Part shown: positions 1 to 10,639 of the stretch, one piece after another
Numbering within the stretch: position 1 is the first letter of the stretch
Layout of the letters: each line of letters opens with the position of its first letter
Assembly (NCBI GenBank): GCA_029851415.1
Contig: CM056742.1
Coordinates: 82,574,748 to 82,638,747, forward strand
Direction of reading: 5' to 3'
Length of the DNA: 64,000 bases
Source: Eretmocerus hayati
Taxonomy: Eukaryota > Arthropoda > Insecta > Hymenoptera > Aphelinidae
Made by a program: the position numbers and the translations under genes
Notes under the pieces: model-generated
The model's database searches: none
What the model saw: the letters and a program-made list of their open reading frames with translations, nothing else
What the model was told of the DNA's origin: nothing

Positions 1-2
1 TT

Positions 3-566
3 TCGGATTCCTATATCACTCAAATGATAGAGTTGATGGAGTCATATTGCCCAAATAACAGATATGATCGGGATTATTTAGCAGACCTTTTCTATGAGAA
101 AGCAAAGAAAGAAGGTTACAATCATCCGAACGGAAATGAATTGATAGAGAAATTTTATGTGAAAGTATTGAATATACTCATGCCAATTCGGTCCATGTCT
201 GATGCTAAGGACCAGCTCCTACATGTGAAATATTTAAAAGACCAATTTCACGAAAGGGTTCTCCGCTCATACAATGAATCGGATGTATGGTTGAGATTAA
301 AAGAAACGGAAGAAAAAATGTGCATTCAACACATGAGATCAATGAATAGCCAATTACAGGAATTTAACGCCGAGATTGAAGAAATTCCCAGCAGTTTTGA
401 CAGGGCAAGACAAATTACGGGAATAAAGTTAGACCAATCATCACAAAAATTAGAGGGAAAGTTGGAAAACCCTAGAAAATGGGAATTTAGCTTTGATGAA
501 ATCAAAAGCCTATGGGGTACCGTTTTCAAGCCCAATAATCCCACTCCCGGAAGAATATTAAATTAG
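3..566 (+). CDS. Unrecognised partial ORF, open at left window edge
   Basis: The frame is open from the window edge (no stop before the first ATG at 24) to a TAA at 564-566, so 180 residues follow that ATG and more may lie upstream. The protein is hydrophilic, rich in Glu, Lys, Asp and Asn, looks largely alpha-helical, and has no obvious signal peptide, membrane segment, zinc ligand set or catalytic motif. The C-terminal third is basic and proline-containing. I do not recognise the family. It could be the last exon of a host gene or the end of an element's ORF. Codon use looks coding-like and nothing comparable occurs elsewhere in the window. Confidence 0.45.
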   Translation, partial: SDSYITQMIELMESYCPNNRYDRDYLADLFYEKAKKEGYNHPNGNELIEKFYVKVLNILMPIRSMSDAKDQLLHVKYLKDQFHERVLRSYNESDVWLRLKETEEKMCIQHMRSMNSQLQEFNAEIEEIPSSFDRARQITGIKLDQSSQKLEGKLENPRKWEFSFDEIKSLWGTVFKPNNPTPGRILN

Positions 567-1430
567 AATCAAGAATCTTGAATTCCTACACAGAGAATAT
601 TGAAGATCAGAGATAGATCAGAGTCGGCAACCCATATTTGCTTGAAATCCGAAGAGTCATATGGAATAGCTACTTGCAGCAAGGTCATCGCCCCGAGGCG
701 AGGAATCGCGTTACAAATACCGCAACCTGAAATCTGCGAGTCAGCACCGCGCATACATTCGAAACTTGGCATCATGATACATGCAAGCAACGCGCGCAAA
801 GAACGAGTTCGGCAGGGAGAAGTGAGAAAAATAGCAGGCAAAATCGTTTCATGGAAAACGGTCGAAAGAGATTTCAAAGAGTCGGAGTAGAGACGGTCAA
901 TGTCCGAGTGCACAAGTTTAGAGCACAATTATCCGCAGAGTACATCTCGAAGGGCAAACACTTCAGTTTAGTATTGAAAGCCAGGCCACCTCGCGAGAAG
1001 CCACCCTGGATACTTTATTCTAGAGAGGGAACTCCCACCTCTCTTCTAAATTGCAAGGGAGCGACGCGAGATAGTCAAAATGTCTTATACATTAAGAGAA
1101 TGAGTGAAACATAGGGATAATTCATGTTGAGAATATCATAAAATTTTCCCGGTCCTCACACGTAAGTCACGTGGAAACTGAATGAATACTAGCACTGATG
1201 AATATACGAGAATTGTGAGTGGAAATTTTCCCGGCCCTCACACGTGAGTCCGCGAAAATTTGCAAATGACCAAATTTTTCAAGAGGATATTGGTCAAGAG
1301 TCCACGTGAGCCCGCGAAAATTTTCAAATGACCAATTTCACACCATGAGAATCCAAAAATTCTGACCATCATTCTAACTCTTCTCAAGCCACAAAGTTGC
1401 TAGAGATCAGTATTAGATATTGATGAAGGC
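567..1430. other. No gene recognised; short direct repeats
   Basis: Short ORFs here lack family motifs. A segment with a TTTTCCCGG..CTCACACGT core occurs at 1142-1172 and 1226-1250. A 37-bp unit (CACGTGAG..CCGCGAAAATTT..) occurs at 1241-1277 and again at 1303-1339. A related CCCGGCCTCACACGTG string lies near 2192. Confidence 0.5.
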
Positions 1431-1970
1431 ATGGTAATATACTGCTGAAATATTGAGTGAATACCGTGAGGATCTTGTATTGATTACTTAGAGTATCGTA
1501 GGAATATGGGATGTATATTGGTAAGGATATTACAGAGATATTGGATCAACTCTGGTGAAAATACTGTCAAAATATTGTAGGAATAAGATAGGAGTATTGG
1601 ATGAGTATCGTCCAAAATATTGTAAAATATCGTAGTAGTATTGATAAGTATCGGGGAAAATATTGTAAAATGTCGCAGAAAGATATTGAAAATTAACGGT
1701 GGAAGATTGTTGAAAATATTAGGAAAATATTGTAACAAGATTTCGAAAAATATTGAGAAAATCATTGAAAAATATTATAAGAGTCATTGAAATATTGATA
1801 TAAGATCGAGAGATATCTGTTGAATATATGGTGAGAATATCACACGAAAATACTGTCGGGAAAATGAGAAGATGCTGTAGAAATCTCAGAAATATCATAC
1901 AGAACAAAATCAAAAATACTCTGTTTAAGGATTTTACAGGTGTTGAAGGAAAATATCCGTCCAGGAGCAC
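1430..1970. repeat. Degenerate ATATTG/ATATCG-rich short-period repeat
   Basis: The core ATATTG (variants ATATCG, ATACTG) recurs roughly every 15-30 bp, separated by GAAAA or GTAGGA spacers. This suggests an old, strongly diverged tandem array. Minus-strand ORFs of 83-93 codons here are low-complexity Ile/Phe/Leu/Asn strings imposed by the repeat. Confidence 0.6.
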
Positions 1971-2265
1971 ACAGAACTGAGGTCAATTGAAGCACTTGAA
2001 ACATGAAATTATGAAAATGGACCAGAAAATGATAACGAATACGAGAGAAATTGATTTATTACATGATGACAAGAATTAGAAAAAACTCTGAAAAAACTTA
2101 TGGAAAACCTATGAAAAACCTATGTAAGAAAAAAAAACTTATGTAAACATCGCATACACAATACACGGAAGGTTTGTCGAGGACAACAAGATCCCGGCCT
2201 CACACGTGTGACGCCATAAGTGATTGCCCTTGTTGGTCAATCACTCTTTCGTTTACGGTGGCGCC

Positions 2266-2833
2266 AGAGATGAGTAGAGAGATCTCCAGCCTAATGCTGC
2301 GGAGTCGAGACGGGCGAGTTTGTGAAAACACGGTGGCGCCGCCGCTCGGATCGTGTCGAGCGGCCGAAGCTGTTCTCAAACTCGCCGCGTTTGTGTGCGT
2401 CCGTGTGAACAACGTGGTACTATAATGCGCGCATCAGAGTTTTCTCTGCTATATATGCGGTTTTCTCAAACTCGGTGCGCGCGTGTGTGACTGTGTGAGC
2501 AATACTTATTAGGTATACCTATATACTCGTTTACAAATCGCGGGCGCCGCGTTCGACCCCCGCGATGCCAGGTGTACGCAAGTATACGAATCCCTTTTAT
2601 GAAAATGCTCGGCTTCATCATATTCTGCTGCAGATTTTCTGCAAAATATAATGAAGCCGCAAAACTGGTCAACGGGCAGCTCTATCCTTGCTGCACATTG
2701 ACCATCATTTGCCGTGTGTTTTTGATTATTAAGATTTCGAACAGGTGTTGCTTATCCTGCGGGGTTGCACATAGGGATGTATTTTCATTCTCGCATAATA
2801 TTTTAATACATCTTCTTCAGAGTATATAGTATA

Positions 2834-2915
<82 letters not shown>

Positions 2916-3158
2916 GTTATAATAATGATAATATGAGTTATAATAATAATAATAAAATAATAATAATAATGATATAAGAATGAGAATAGCAATGAACTGA
3001 CTTGGCCAGTTTGACCAGGCGAAACTACTGCTATATCGCTTGCCAAAATAAAAAAAATGAAAATTCTTTTCAGATCCCCTCCGAAAGACCCTTTTGATCC
3101 TAGTAGGAATGCATGTTTTCAAGCCGATGTCGCTGGCGCAAAATTGTTTAAACTGAAA
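2266..3158 (+). repeat. Left arm of foldback element 1
   Basis: About 893 bp, the inverse of 3914-4764. The outer third is GC-rich with GGCGCC and repeated CAAACTCG motifs; the inner part contains a long (TAA)n tract. Two ORFs of 68-105 codons recur in the other arm only because the arms are copies. Confidence 0.85.
2833..2915. repeat. (TAA)n microsatellite in left arm
   Basis: Nearly perfect TAA/ATA repeats of about 83 bp, followed by interrupted TAATAA clusters. The matching tract in the right arm is shorter and accounts for most of the arm length difference. Confidence 0.95.
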
Positions 3159-3236
3159 TCGCTTAAAAATCACTCCTTTCGATCCAAATCAGTTAGATTG
3201 CGGTAATTTGGGATATTTCAAGCGAGAAGTTACTCT

Positions 3237-3569
3237 TGTCATTTTCCTCTAGGAGGCATTGTTTTTAAGGTACGAGTATTATTCACGCGAATTGTGCGAT
3301 TTTGAATATTAAAAAAAAGTAACAACAAAGCAAAAAAGCAATGTTTCTAGTGAGCAAATCTGTTCACTAGAACGTCCTCTACAAGATCCAACAGCAATAA
3401 CTGATGTTTCCGGCCGAGAACCACTCGTTTTTCGAAAACTTCCGTTGCCCGCTGGAAACATCGCTTTTTTGCTTTATTGTTGCTTTTGTTGAATATTCAA
3501 AATCGCAAAATCCGCGTTTTTCCAACTTATAAGCTGCTCAAAAACAATGGCCCCTAGAGGAAAATGACA
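3237..3569. repeat. Nested inverted repeat in the loop of foldback element 1
   Basis: The segment starting TGTCATTTTCCTCTAG at 3237 is inverted as CTAGAGGAAAATGACA ending at 3569. Inside it, a GCGATTTTGAATATT..AACAA stretch near 3297-3350 pairs with 3458-3508. A small hairpin CTAGTGA..TTCACTAG lies at about 3347-3370. The loop of the larger foldback therefore holds its own imperfect palindrome. Confidence 0.7.
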
Positions 3570-3913
3570 GATGCAATCATTTCATAGATGTTCATATATG
3601 GTCATAGGGTCCTTGGACCCCCTGTTCATATATGATCATAGGGTTCCCATTTTCACATGGGTATACATAAACACTCATACTGCGATGGCCGTGTGCAAAA
3701 ATAGGCTGAGGGCATTTTTTGTGGAATTCTCTTTGCAAGACCCCCTGGTTCTACAGACGTATGTTCCTGAGCCGAATTTAGGTGCAAAATTTTTTAAACT
3801 GAGATTGTTTAAACAATTTGATTGAATTGTTCATTTTGGATTCAAACTATCAAATTGAGGACCATTAAAGCATTCATGACAAAAAGAACTCCTGTCATTT
3901 TGGGTTTCTAACA

Positions 3914-4159
3914 ATTTCAGTTTAAACAATTTTGCACCAGCGACATCGGCTTGAAAACATGCATTCCTAATAGGATCAAAAGGGTCTTCCGGAGGGGATC
4001 TGAAAAGAATTTTCATTTTTTTATTTTGGCAAGCGATATAGCAGTAGTTTCGCCTGGTCAAACTGGCCAAGTCAGTTCATTGCTATTCTCATTCTTATAT
4101 CATCATTATTATTATAATTTTATCATTATTATTATAACCCATATTATCATTATTATAAC

Positions 4160-4196
<37 letters not shown>

Positions 4197-4764
4197 TATA
4201 CTATATACTCTGAAGAAGATGTATTAAAATATTATGCGAGAATGAAAATACATCCCTATGTGCAACCCCGCAGGATAAGCAACACCTGTTCGAAATTTTA
4301 ATAATCAAAAACACACGGCAAATGATGGTCAATGTGCAGCAAGGATAGAGCTGCCCGTTGACCAGTTTTGCGGCTTCATTATATTTTGCAGAAAATCTGC
4401 AGCAGAATATGATGAAGCCGAGCATTTTCATAAAAGGGATTCGTATACCTGCGTACACCTGGCATCACGGGGGTCGAACGCGGCGCCCGCGATTTGTAAA
4501 CGAGTATATAGGTATACCTAATAAGTATTGCTCACACAGTCACACACGCGCGCACCGAGTTTGAGAAAACCGCATATATAGCAGAGAAAACTCTGATGCG
4601 CGCATTATAGTACCACGTTGTTCACACGGACGCACACAAACGCGGCGAGTTTGAGAACAGCTTCGGCCGCTCGACACGATCCGAGCGGCGGCGCCACCGT
4701 GTTTTCACAAACTCGCCCGTCTCGACTCCGCAGCATTAGGCTGGAGATCTCTCTACTCATCTCT
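3914..4764 (-). repeat. Right arm of foldback element 1
   Basis: About 851 bp, the inverse of 2266-3158, with a shorter (TTA)n tract at about 4161-4197. It ends exactly against the second GGTGGCGCC. Confidence 0.85.
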
Positions 4765-4820
4765 GGTGGCGCCTCTCCGCCATGCAGCACGCACCACAGC
4801 TGTGTGCGCAGCTGCATTTA

Positions 4821-4837
4821 GCACCACAGTGTGGTGC
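4821..4837. repeat. Short perfect palindrome
   Basis: GCACCACA-G-TGTGGTGC: 8-bp arms around one base, in a stretch rich in GCACCAC/GTGCG words just outside foldback element 1. Confidence 0.6.
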
Positions 4838-5182
4838 AACGTGCAGGATATTCAAATTTTGAAAAATTTTTATATTTTTTTCATCTTTCCTGCGATTTAC
4901 GCACCACGTGGCTCTAGCTGACTTCTGGTGATAATACATAGCATATGTCTCACGCTCGCCGAAGCGAAAATTGTCAACCATGGGAGCAGCCTAACCTGCA
5001 TTCAAGAAAAATCCATATGTGAAGCCAATTCAGCGATGAGCCGATACAAGCAGATAGCCATCCTGTATAACAATAATAAAAGTGATAGATGATTAGATTG
5101 TAAGTGTAATGGTGAATCATTAATGGATGTCATGTGCAGTGGATTAAGTATTTGACAAAACGAAAGGTAAATCTTTAGGCCC

Positions 5183-5324
5183 GAATTTATAGTCGTAATC
5201 CGGAGTCCGGATAAGCTAATCTGAGGCGCCACAATCGGTGCGGCGAGTTCGCGATTCTATGAGGACTGGCGACTGTGGCGCCTCGGATTAGCTTATCCGG
5301 ACTTCGGATTACGACTATAAATTC
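5183..5324. repeat. Short inverted-repeat element (MITE-like)
   Basis: 5183-5233 is the near-perfect inverse of 5274-5324: 51-bp arms around a 40-bp loop. The arms begin GAATTTATAGTCGTAATCCG and end ..GGCGCCACA at the loop. No clear flanking duplication was seen, so it is either a small MITE or a simple hairpin. Confidence 0.75.
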
Positions 5325-5562
5325 GATGTCTACTGCTTGTCTCATTTCACGTATATAATATCGCACATAACCACTCTTGATTTATATGCCTCATCCTCTA
5401 TTCATAAAAAATTGTTTTTACCACCAGTTGTTCAGTTCTGATTGAGGCATTCATCATTATATTTCCCTTTAGATTTCCTTTGTAGGTGGGTAACGCCACC
5501 AGCTCTGGCTATCTCCCTCGAAGCTGAAACGAATGCAGTAGAGCACTCACTGAGAGAGTTTC

Positions 5563-5591
5563 GCTCACTATCATGAATCATGATAGTGAGC
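5563..5591. repeat. Perfect 14-bp-arm palindrome
   Basis: GCTCACTATCATGA, one A, then the exact inverse TCATGATAGTGAGC. Confidence 0.8.
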
Positions 5592-5599
5592 AGAATTGA

Positions 5600-6972
5600 T
5601 TTATACAGTCAGATTTGATGTATGCAGCCCTTACAGTACTTTGATTACACGTATGTAATGAGTTCAATGGAGTGTATCATGACAAGTACCTCGACTTGAT
5701 GGATATTTCTACAATACCCGTATATACAATCACTGTTCAGGGATGGAAAAAATTTTCCTCCAGTTACGCTCCTGCCTGAAATGCAAGAAAAGAATATGCA
5801 ACCATATAATGTGAAGATGCAGAGATTGATTGAATGTTACTGAAGACAGGATATATATAGATAGTGCAAGAAAAGTATTTGAATACGAATGAAGAAGAGG
5901 TACCATCAAATGAGAGAGTATCTAAATTCCTCATTGCCATCAAGGTGATGTGAATAACACTTGCTTTATATTCTATCATGATGATCTATCTGATTTTAGA
6001 AGCTAATGAAGAGTCCGATCTTGAGTGATCTCTCAAGTGCCATGAAGATTTTTGATATGATGAATAGTGATGTCGTGGAGCCCACTTCACCCACATGTAC
6101 TCCCATTATTGGTGCTTGTCACATGACAACAAGTAATATCGAGTTCATATAAAAAGTTCTGGAAGAGTGTCAGCACAAAGGTGCTATATTCTCAGATGGA
6201 GAAATCTGAACAAATACTATCAGCTATTTTGGTCAACCATATATCAATGTATTGTTGATTGATTGTTCATAATCATGTACTCTGGTGATCGCTCGATTCT
6301 CACATGATGATAACCCATTTCTGGTGAGTGATCAATTTCAATATACCATAGTTGCTGCATTCTCGTGAATGAGTCCACCACCATACAGACCTATTTTTCA
6401 TAGGAAATGCACATCCATTATAGCCACTACTTGTAATAAGACCACGTCCTTGAGACAAATATTCTATTTAGTGTCTTTTAGGGGGTCTAAAGTGGTTACG
6501 ATAACAAATTCAAGTTTCTCGACTTGACCTATTCCAAGCATGGAAGTAATACTTTTTAATCTTGTGTTAAGTTGGAGAAGTGTCACGCAGGGTTCAATTA
6601 TTTTGTTGTAGTGCAAGATCCAATTTTTTCATATCCTCATGAGTTTGATGGGAATGGTTGCGTGTTTTCTATACCTCGACATAAACTCTGAAATGGGATC
6701 GTAGGCTGAATGATTTAACTTGCTCATTTCAACCCTATGGCTCATATGATTGCAAGCAAACCGTCTCAGTACTGTGTAGATGATAGTCCGGGACCTGGGT
6801 GGGCAGCCTACCGTAGGCTCCCGTATGCACTTCAAGGTCCGACAATGAAACAAACGTATTTTAACGTATTTTTTGTGTAGAATCCGAATCCGTCGTTATT
6901 TTTTACGTAAGTGGTTGAGATCACCTTCAAAAATGCAATTTTCTAACCTAAAACTGCTGTTCTCCTGAGCTT
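5600..6972. other. No gene or element recognised
   Basis: AT-rich unique-looking sequence with only short ORFs (up to 74 codons) lacking family features. Confidence 0.5.
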
Positions 6973-6989
6973 CCCTGCCGGAAAAAAGC

Positions 6990-7110
6990 AGCTGATTTCT
7001 CAGCTGAGAAATCAGCTGAGATCACAGGTGAATTCACAGTTGAGATCTCAGCTGAGATCACAGCTGATTTCTCATGCCAAATTCACAGCTGAATTCTCAG
7101 CTGTGATCTC
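6990..7110. repeat. Subterminal CAGCTGA-type motif cluster, left arm
   Basis: About nine occurrences of CAGCTG or one-base variants, embedded in words such as CAGCTGAGATC and CAGCTGATTTCTC, many of them palindromic. The inverse cluster is at about 15,913-16,042. Dense subterminal motifs near an element end can be transposase binding sites; that role is inferred. Confidence 0.6.
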
Positions 7111-7244
7111 AGCTGATATTTTAAAATTTATTTATTAAAAATAAATTCCTCTCCAAGCTTTCTAGGCTAATTTTTCATGTTCTAGGTGGTTAAGTGTCGC
7201 AACTAGATTAAGAAAAAACGTAATTAAATTATTAAAAATTTGCA

Positions 7245-7322
7245 CTTACGGGGATTTGAACCTGGGCCCTTCACCTTACAGCAACTCACTAGCCACGACA
7301 CTTAGCCGACTGCGCCATCGAG
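7245..7322 (-). ncRNA. tRNA-like sequence (degenerate tRNA or SINE head), left arm
   Basis: On the minus strand, a box A match TGGCGCAGTCGG (7306-7317) is followed 43 nt later by a box B match GGTTCAAATCC (7252-7262). A T run follows downstream, as for Pol III. The acceptor ends do not pair and the T stem is poor, so a tRNA-derived SINE or tRNA pseudogene is more likely than a working tRNA. Just downstream, the inverse of GGCTAAGTGTCG recurs, giving a local hairpin. Confidence 0.5.
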
Positions 7323-8105
7323 GATGTGTCAGTGGGGGATACAGAACAGGTATATCAGGATTTCGGTCTGTCCTGGATAAGGTTCAGAGTGTAATAAAAT
7401 AACTGTTATAATATTTGCTAACTCGCTTGACTTGAAGTACTGCTATTTTCGTACTTTATATTTAATTCTATGAATGATCCAGAGAAAAAAATACTCCAAA
7501 ATTAATGGAACAGGTGGAAGGGGGAGATCATTCATATAGCTTTCGGTTTTGTTTTGTTGGGAGGAGAAAACCAACTTTCGGCCGATTGAGCCTTCTCTTT
7601 TCTCTCTTGTTGCTTTTACGGCCACGTATATATAAGGTAAGTGTACCTAATATCCCCCCTCTAAGCCGTTTTGCCCATAGTTTTTGTCCACTCGAATATT
7701 TTTCAACGTCCCTTAGCTTACTTTGAAGCTTGTTCCAAGGCCTTCAAAACGAGCTAAGGTAGGTTCAATCTCGACCAACTCGAGCTGAGCCATCACAATT
7801 TTGCCAAGAAATGTTTTTTTGCGAGTTTGCAAAAGGGTGTACCCAACGTGCCCCCATTAGCAATTTCCTCAACAGCTCTGGTCTACCTCAACATTTTTTA
7901 ATGTACTTTGGCTCATTATGAAGCTTATTTTAAGACCTTAAAATTGAGCTAGAGTACGTCTGGTTTCAATCAATTAGAGACGAGCTGTCTTAATTTTGTC
8001 CCCAAAAACGATGTAAGTCGTCGATAAAGTGCATGAAATTGTTCTCATCGGCGTGCGACTACATTTGGGGCTTTACTTGTGCTTGACCAAAAATATATTT
8101 TCTTC

Positions 8106-8531
8106 CTATTTTGACGTGACAAATACGTTCTGCGTGATAAAAAGAGTCTTACAGCGTGCCCTCTTGTGATCACCATACGAGGGCATGTTGGATACCTCCG
8201 ATTTCGGCTTTCTTGTTCTACAAATCATTTCGGTATTTTCCTCATAAATCCTCCCCAAATCCGAGTTTTGCATTTTCGAGAGGAGAATTATTGAAGGTTT
8301 CCGAAAGAGGAATCTAATGCGCTGAGGTACGTTGAGACTGATGGCACTGAACGCAATTTCCTTTAGAAATACGAAAAATGGAAAAATCACTTTAACTTTT
8401 CTGGGAAACACAGAAATGATTCGGGGTCGATCTAGACTACTTATTTCGTCATATTTCGACATAACGAATGTGAAAAGAATTTGAACTAAGGTTAAATTGT
8501 GCCCAATCTTGAGATCGACATATGGGGGCAA
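8106..8531 (-). CDS. Hypothetical 141-codon ORF, left-arm copy
   Basis: An ATG-to-stop frame identical to 14,498-14,923 in the other arm. It contains a hydrophobic Phe/Val/Ile-rich stretch at residues about 46-66 and a basic, Arg/Lys-rich C-terminal half. I recognise no family. Identity between arms only reflects the duplication and is not evidence of coding. Sequence around it is AT-rich with no clear promoter or splice context. Confidence 0.2.
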   Translation of the reverse strand: MPPYVDLKIGHNLTLVQILFTFVMSKYDEISSLDRPRIISVFPRKVKVIFPFFVFLKEIAFSAISLNVPQRIRFLFRKPSIILLSKMQNSDLGRIYEENTEMICRTRKPKSEVSNMPSYGDHKRARCKTLFITQNVFVTSK

Positions 8532-8573
8532 GTTGGGTACACTTACAGCCCCCCTAAAAGATAATGAAGAGTA

Positions 8574-9250
8574 GGGTGTGCGTTACATCCCAACTCTCGA
8601 TTTTCCACGATACCATCGTGGATTTACTATCTTTGATATAAAAAAAAGGCAAAAACTTTTGCCGCTCCCTGTATACGACGTATCCTGTTTTGCCACTCGA
8701 ACATTATTTCAATCAACATTGAGAAGCCTATCCTGAGAAGTTTGCCCTCCCAACCCTTCGTGTCTCTGAGATCGCTGTGATTTTTTATAGCTTCTTTTAA
8801 AGCCGAAAAATTATTAAAATACATGATTTCCACGTGAAATTCCACGAGAAACACGATGAAATTGTCAGTTTTGACTTCCAAAGTGACCCCGGCGAGACAT
8901 CAGTGATTTTTTGGAAGAACCGCTAATATCAAGCCGGGGTCACTCTGAAACTCCAAACTGACCGTTCCATCGTGTTTCTCGTGGAATTTTACGCGAAAAT
9001 GATGTATTATGATAATTTTTCAGCTCTGAAAGGAGCCACGAAGAATCACAGCGATCTCAGAGACAAGTGGGTTGGGAGGGCAAAGTTCTCAGCATAGGCT
9101 CTTCAATGTTAAGAGGGATATCCGAGCGCCAAAACAGGATACGTCTTACACGGCACGGCAAAAATTTTTCCTTATTTTTTCATATTAAAGATCGAAAATC
9201 CACGATGGTATCGTGGAAAATTCGAAAGGTGGGGAATAACGCACACCCCA
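8574..9250. repeat. Internal hairpin element, left arm
   Basis: 8574-8892 is the imperfect inverse of 8934-9250 around a 41-bp spacer. The arms meet at GTGACCCCGG / CCGGGGTCAC and end at GGGTGTGCGTTA / TAACGCACACCCC. Arm divergence (about 20% by eye) is far higher than between the two arms of the 9-kb palindrome, so this hairpin is older. Confidence 0.75.
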
Positions 9251-9354
9251 ACGAATAGTCTTAGCAAATCACCAAAGTCTCCGTCTTGCGTCAGTTTCAC
9301 GAGAAGCATCTCAAAGATCATAAAAAAATCTATCAATTTATATTCTTCAAAAAA

Positions 9355-10175
9355 ATTTTACTCTCTTTTAGCTTGTCTCAGTTGACGTTGAAAATTCAAA
9401 AAAAAATTTCCATTAATTAATCACTTGTATTTTCGACGAGAATGATCTGATCGAAAAATCTTGAATGGGATGCTATATATCCTTCCAAAGACTTCAACAT
9501 TCATCTCTTGTAAAATTTCCATGCGACCTTTTTCATCGGAGCTACGAGCGCCGGAAAGAAACTCATTATTACATCGATTCTTACGGAGATACCGAGGCAT
9601 GCACCACTTTCATCTGTTCAGCCTCTATTCCCAATCCAGAATACATTCCAAAAATAATCGTAATGCGTGTTTCCGAGGTAAAATTCTCTGGTCTTTTAGA
9701 ATATACTATCAAATTTCCTCTCAGACATGACCTAAAATAGCTTTCAATTTTTTACTCAAAAAACAGGACCAAATGAGAGTGTACTTCCCTAGATCACGTC
9801 AGAGACAAAATCTGATAGCATGTTCTGAAAGATCAGAGGAGTTTACATCGGAATCATGCATCCCGATAATTTTTGGAATGTATTCTGGATTGGGAATAGA
9901 GGCTGAACAGATGGAAGTGGTGCATGCCTGGGTATCTCCGTAAGGATCGATTCAATAATGAGTTTCTTTCCAGCGCTCGTGGCTCCGATGGAAAGGGTCG
10001 CACAAAAATTTCACAGGAGACCAAACTTGAAGATTTTTGAATGACCTACAGCATCCCGTTCGAGACTTTACGATCGAATTATTCCCATTAAGAATACAAG
10101 TGATTGATTAATGGATAATTTATTTAAACTTTCAATGTCGACTGAGATAAGCTAAAAAATGAGTAAAAATGTTTG
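9355..10175. repeat. Inverted repeat in the centre of the 9-kb palindrome
   Basis: About 9355-9690 pairs with about 9840-10,175. The best matching block includes GCATGCACCAC and CCAATCCAGAATACATTCC on one side and their inverses on the other. Divergence is moderate and the loop is about 150 bp. Overlapping 89-91 codon ORFs here lack family features. Confidence 0.7.
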
Positions 10176-10639
10176 AAGTATATGAAGAAATCTACCTAAC
10201 CTTTAACTTTTGGACCATCCGAGAAAAAAAAATTTTCCCTCCTTGTCGCTTTTGAAACCAATTCCATAGTGTTTTGGTACCTTTAAAATGTGAAAAAAAA
10301 GTTGTGCCCACCATTCTTGAGAGATGCTAATCCCCTGAAAACAGTGAGGTGGAATTGGTCTATTACGCTTTCGTCACTATTAGACGTTTTTCACATGGAT
10401 GGATTGTGAATAGTGCAGTATGATGGTTGATAAAGATGTTGTTGCATCCGTTTAATCGAATTCCATTCCCAGAATTGATCCTCTTTCCGTTATACTCATC
10501 AAGATTCACTTTTCTTGCGTCCACAGAGTTGTCGGAGGCGTATGCAATTTTTGCTTTCTCAAAGCTTTCCCACTTGAATTATGATAAGCTTGAAGTGTGA
10601 AAATGATGTGAGAGTTACATAAAAAGTCGACAGCTATTA

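Larger units (their letters stand above)
2266..4764. mobile_element. Foldback element 1 (long terminal inverted repeats)
   Basis: The two halves are reverse complements: 2266-3158 matches 3914-4764 with very few differences apart from the length of an internal TAA/TTA tract. The outermost bases are identical inverted (AGAGATGAGTAGAGAGATCT inward from each end). A perfect 9-bp direct repeat GGTGGCGCC abuts both ends (2257-2265 and 4765-4773), as expected of a target-site duplication. No transposase ORF is present, so this would be a non-autonomous foldback element or giant MITE. A 9-bp duplication recalls Mutator-like elements, but no family is assigned. GGTGGCGCC also occurs once inside each arm, so it is not wholly independent evidence. 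Confidence 0.8.
6973..9155 (+). repeat. Left arm of the 9-kb palindrome
   Basis: Order inward: terminal CCCTGCCG, a cluster of CAGCTG-cored motifs (6990-7110), a tRNA-like sequence on the minus strand, AT-rich sequence, a 141-codon minus-strand ORF, then most of an internal hairpin. The whole is repeated inverted at 13,625-16,055. Confidence 0.85.

Noticed and set aside
2729..3173. Minus-strand ORFs with long Ile or Tyr runs
   Set aside because: Translations of the (TAA)n microsatellite.
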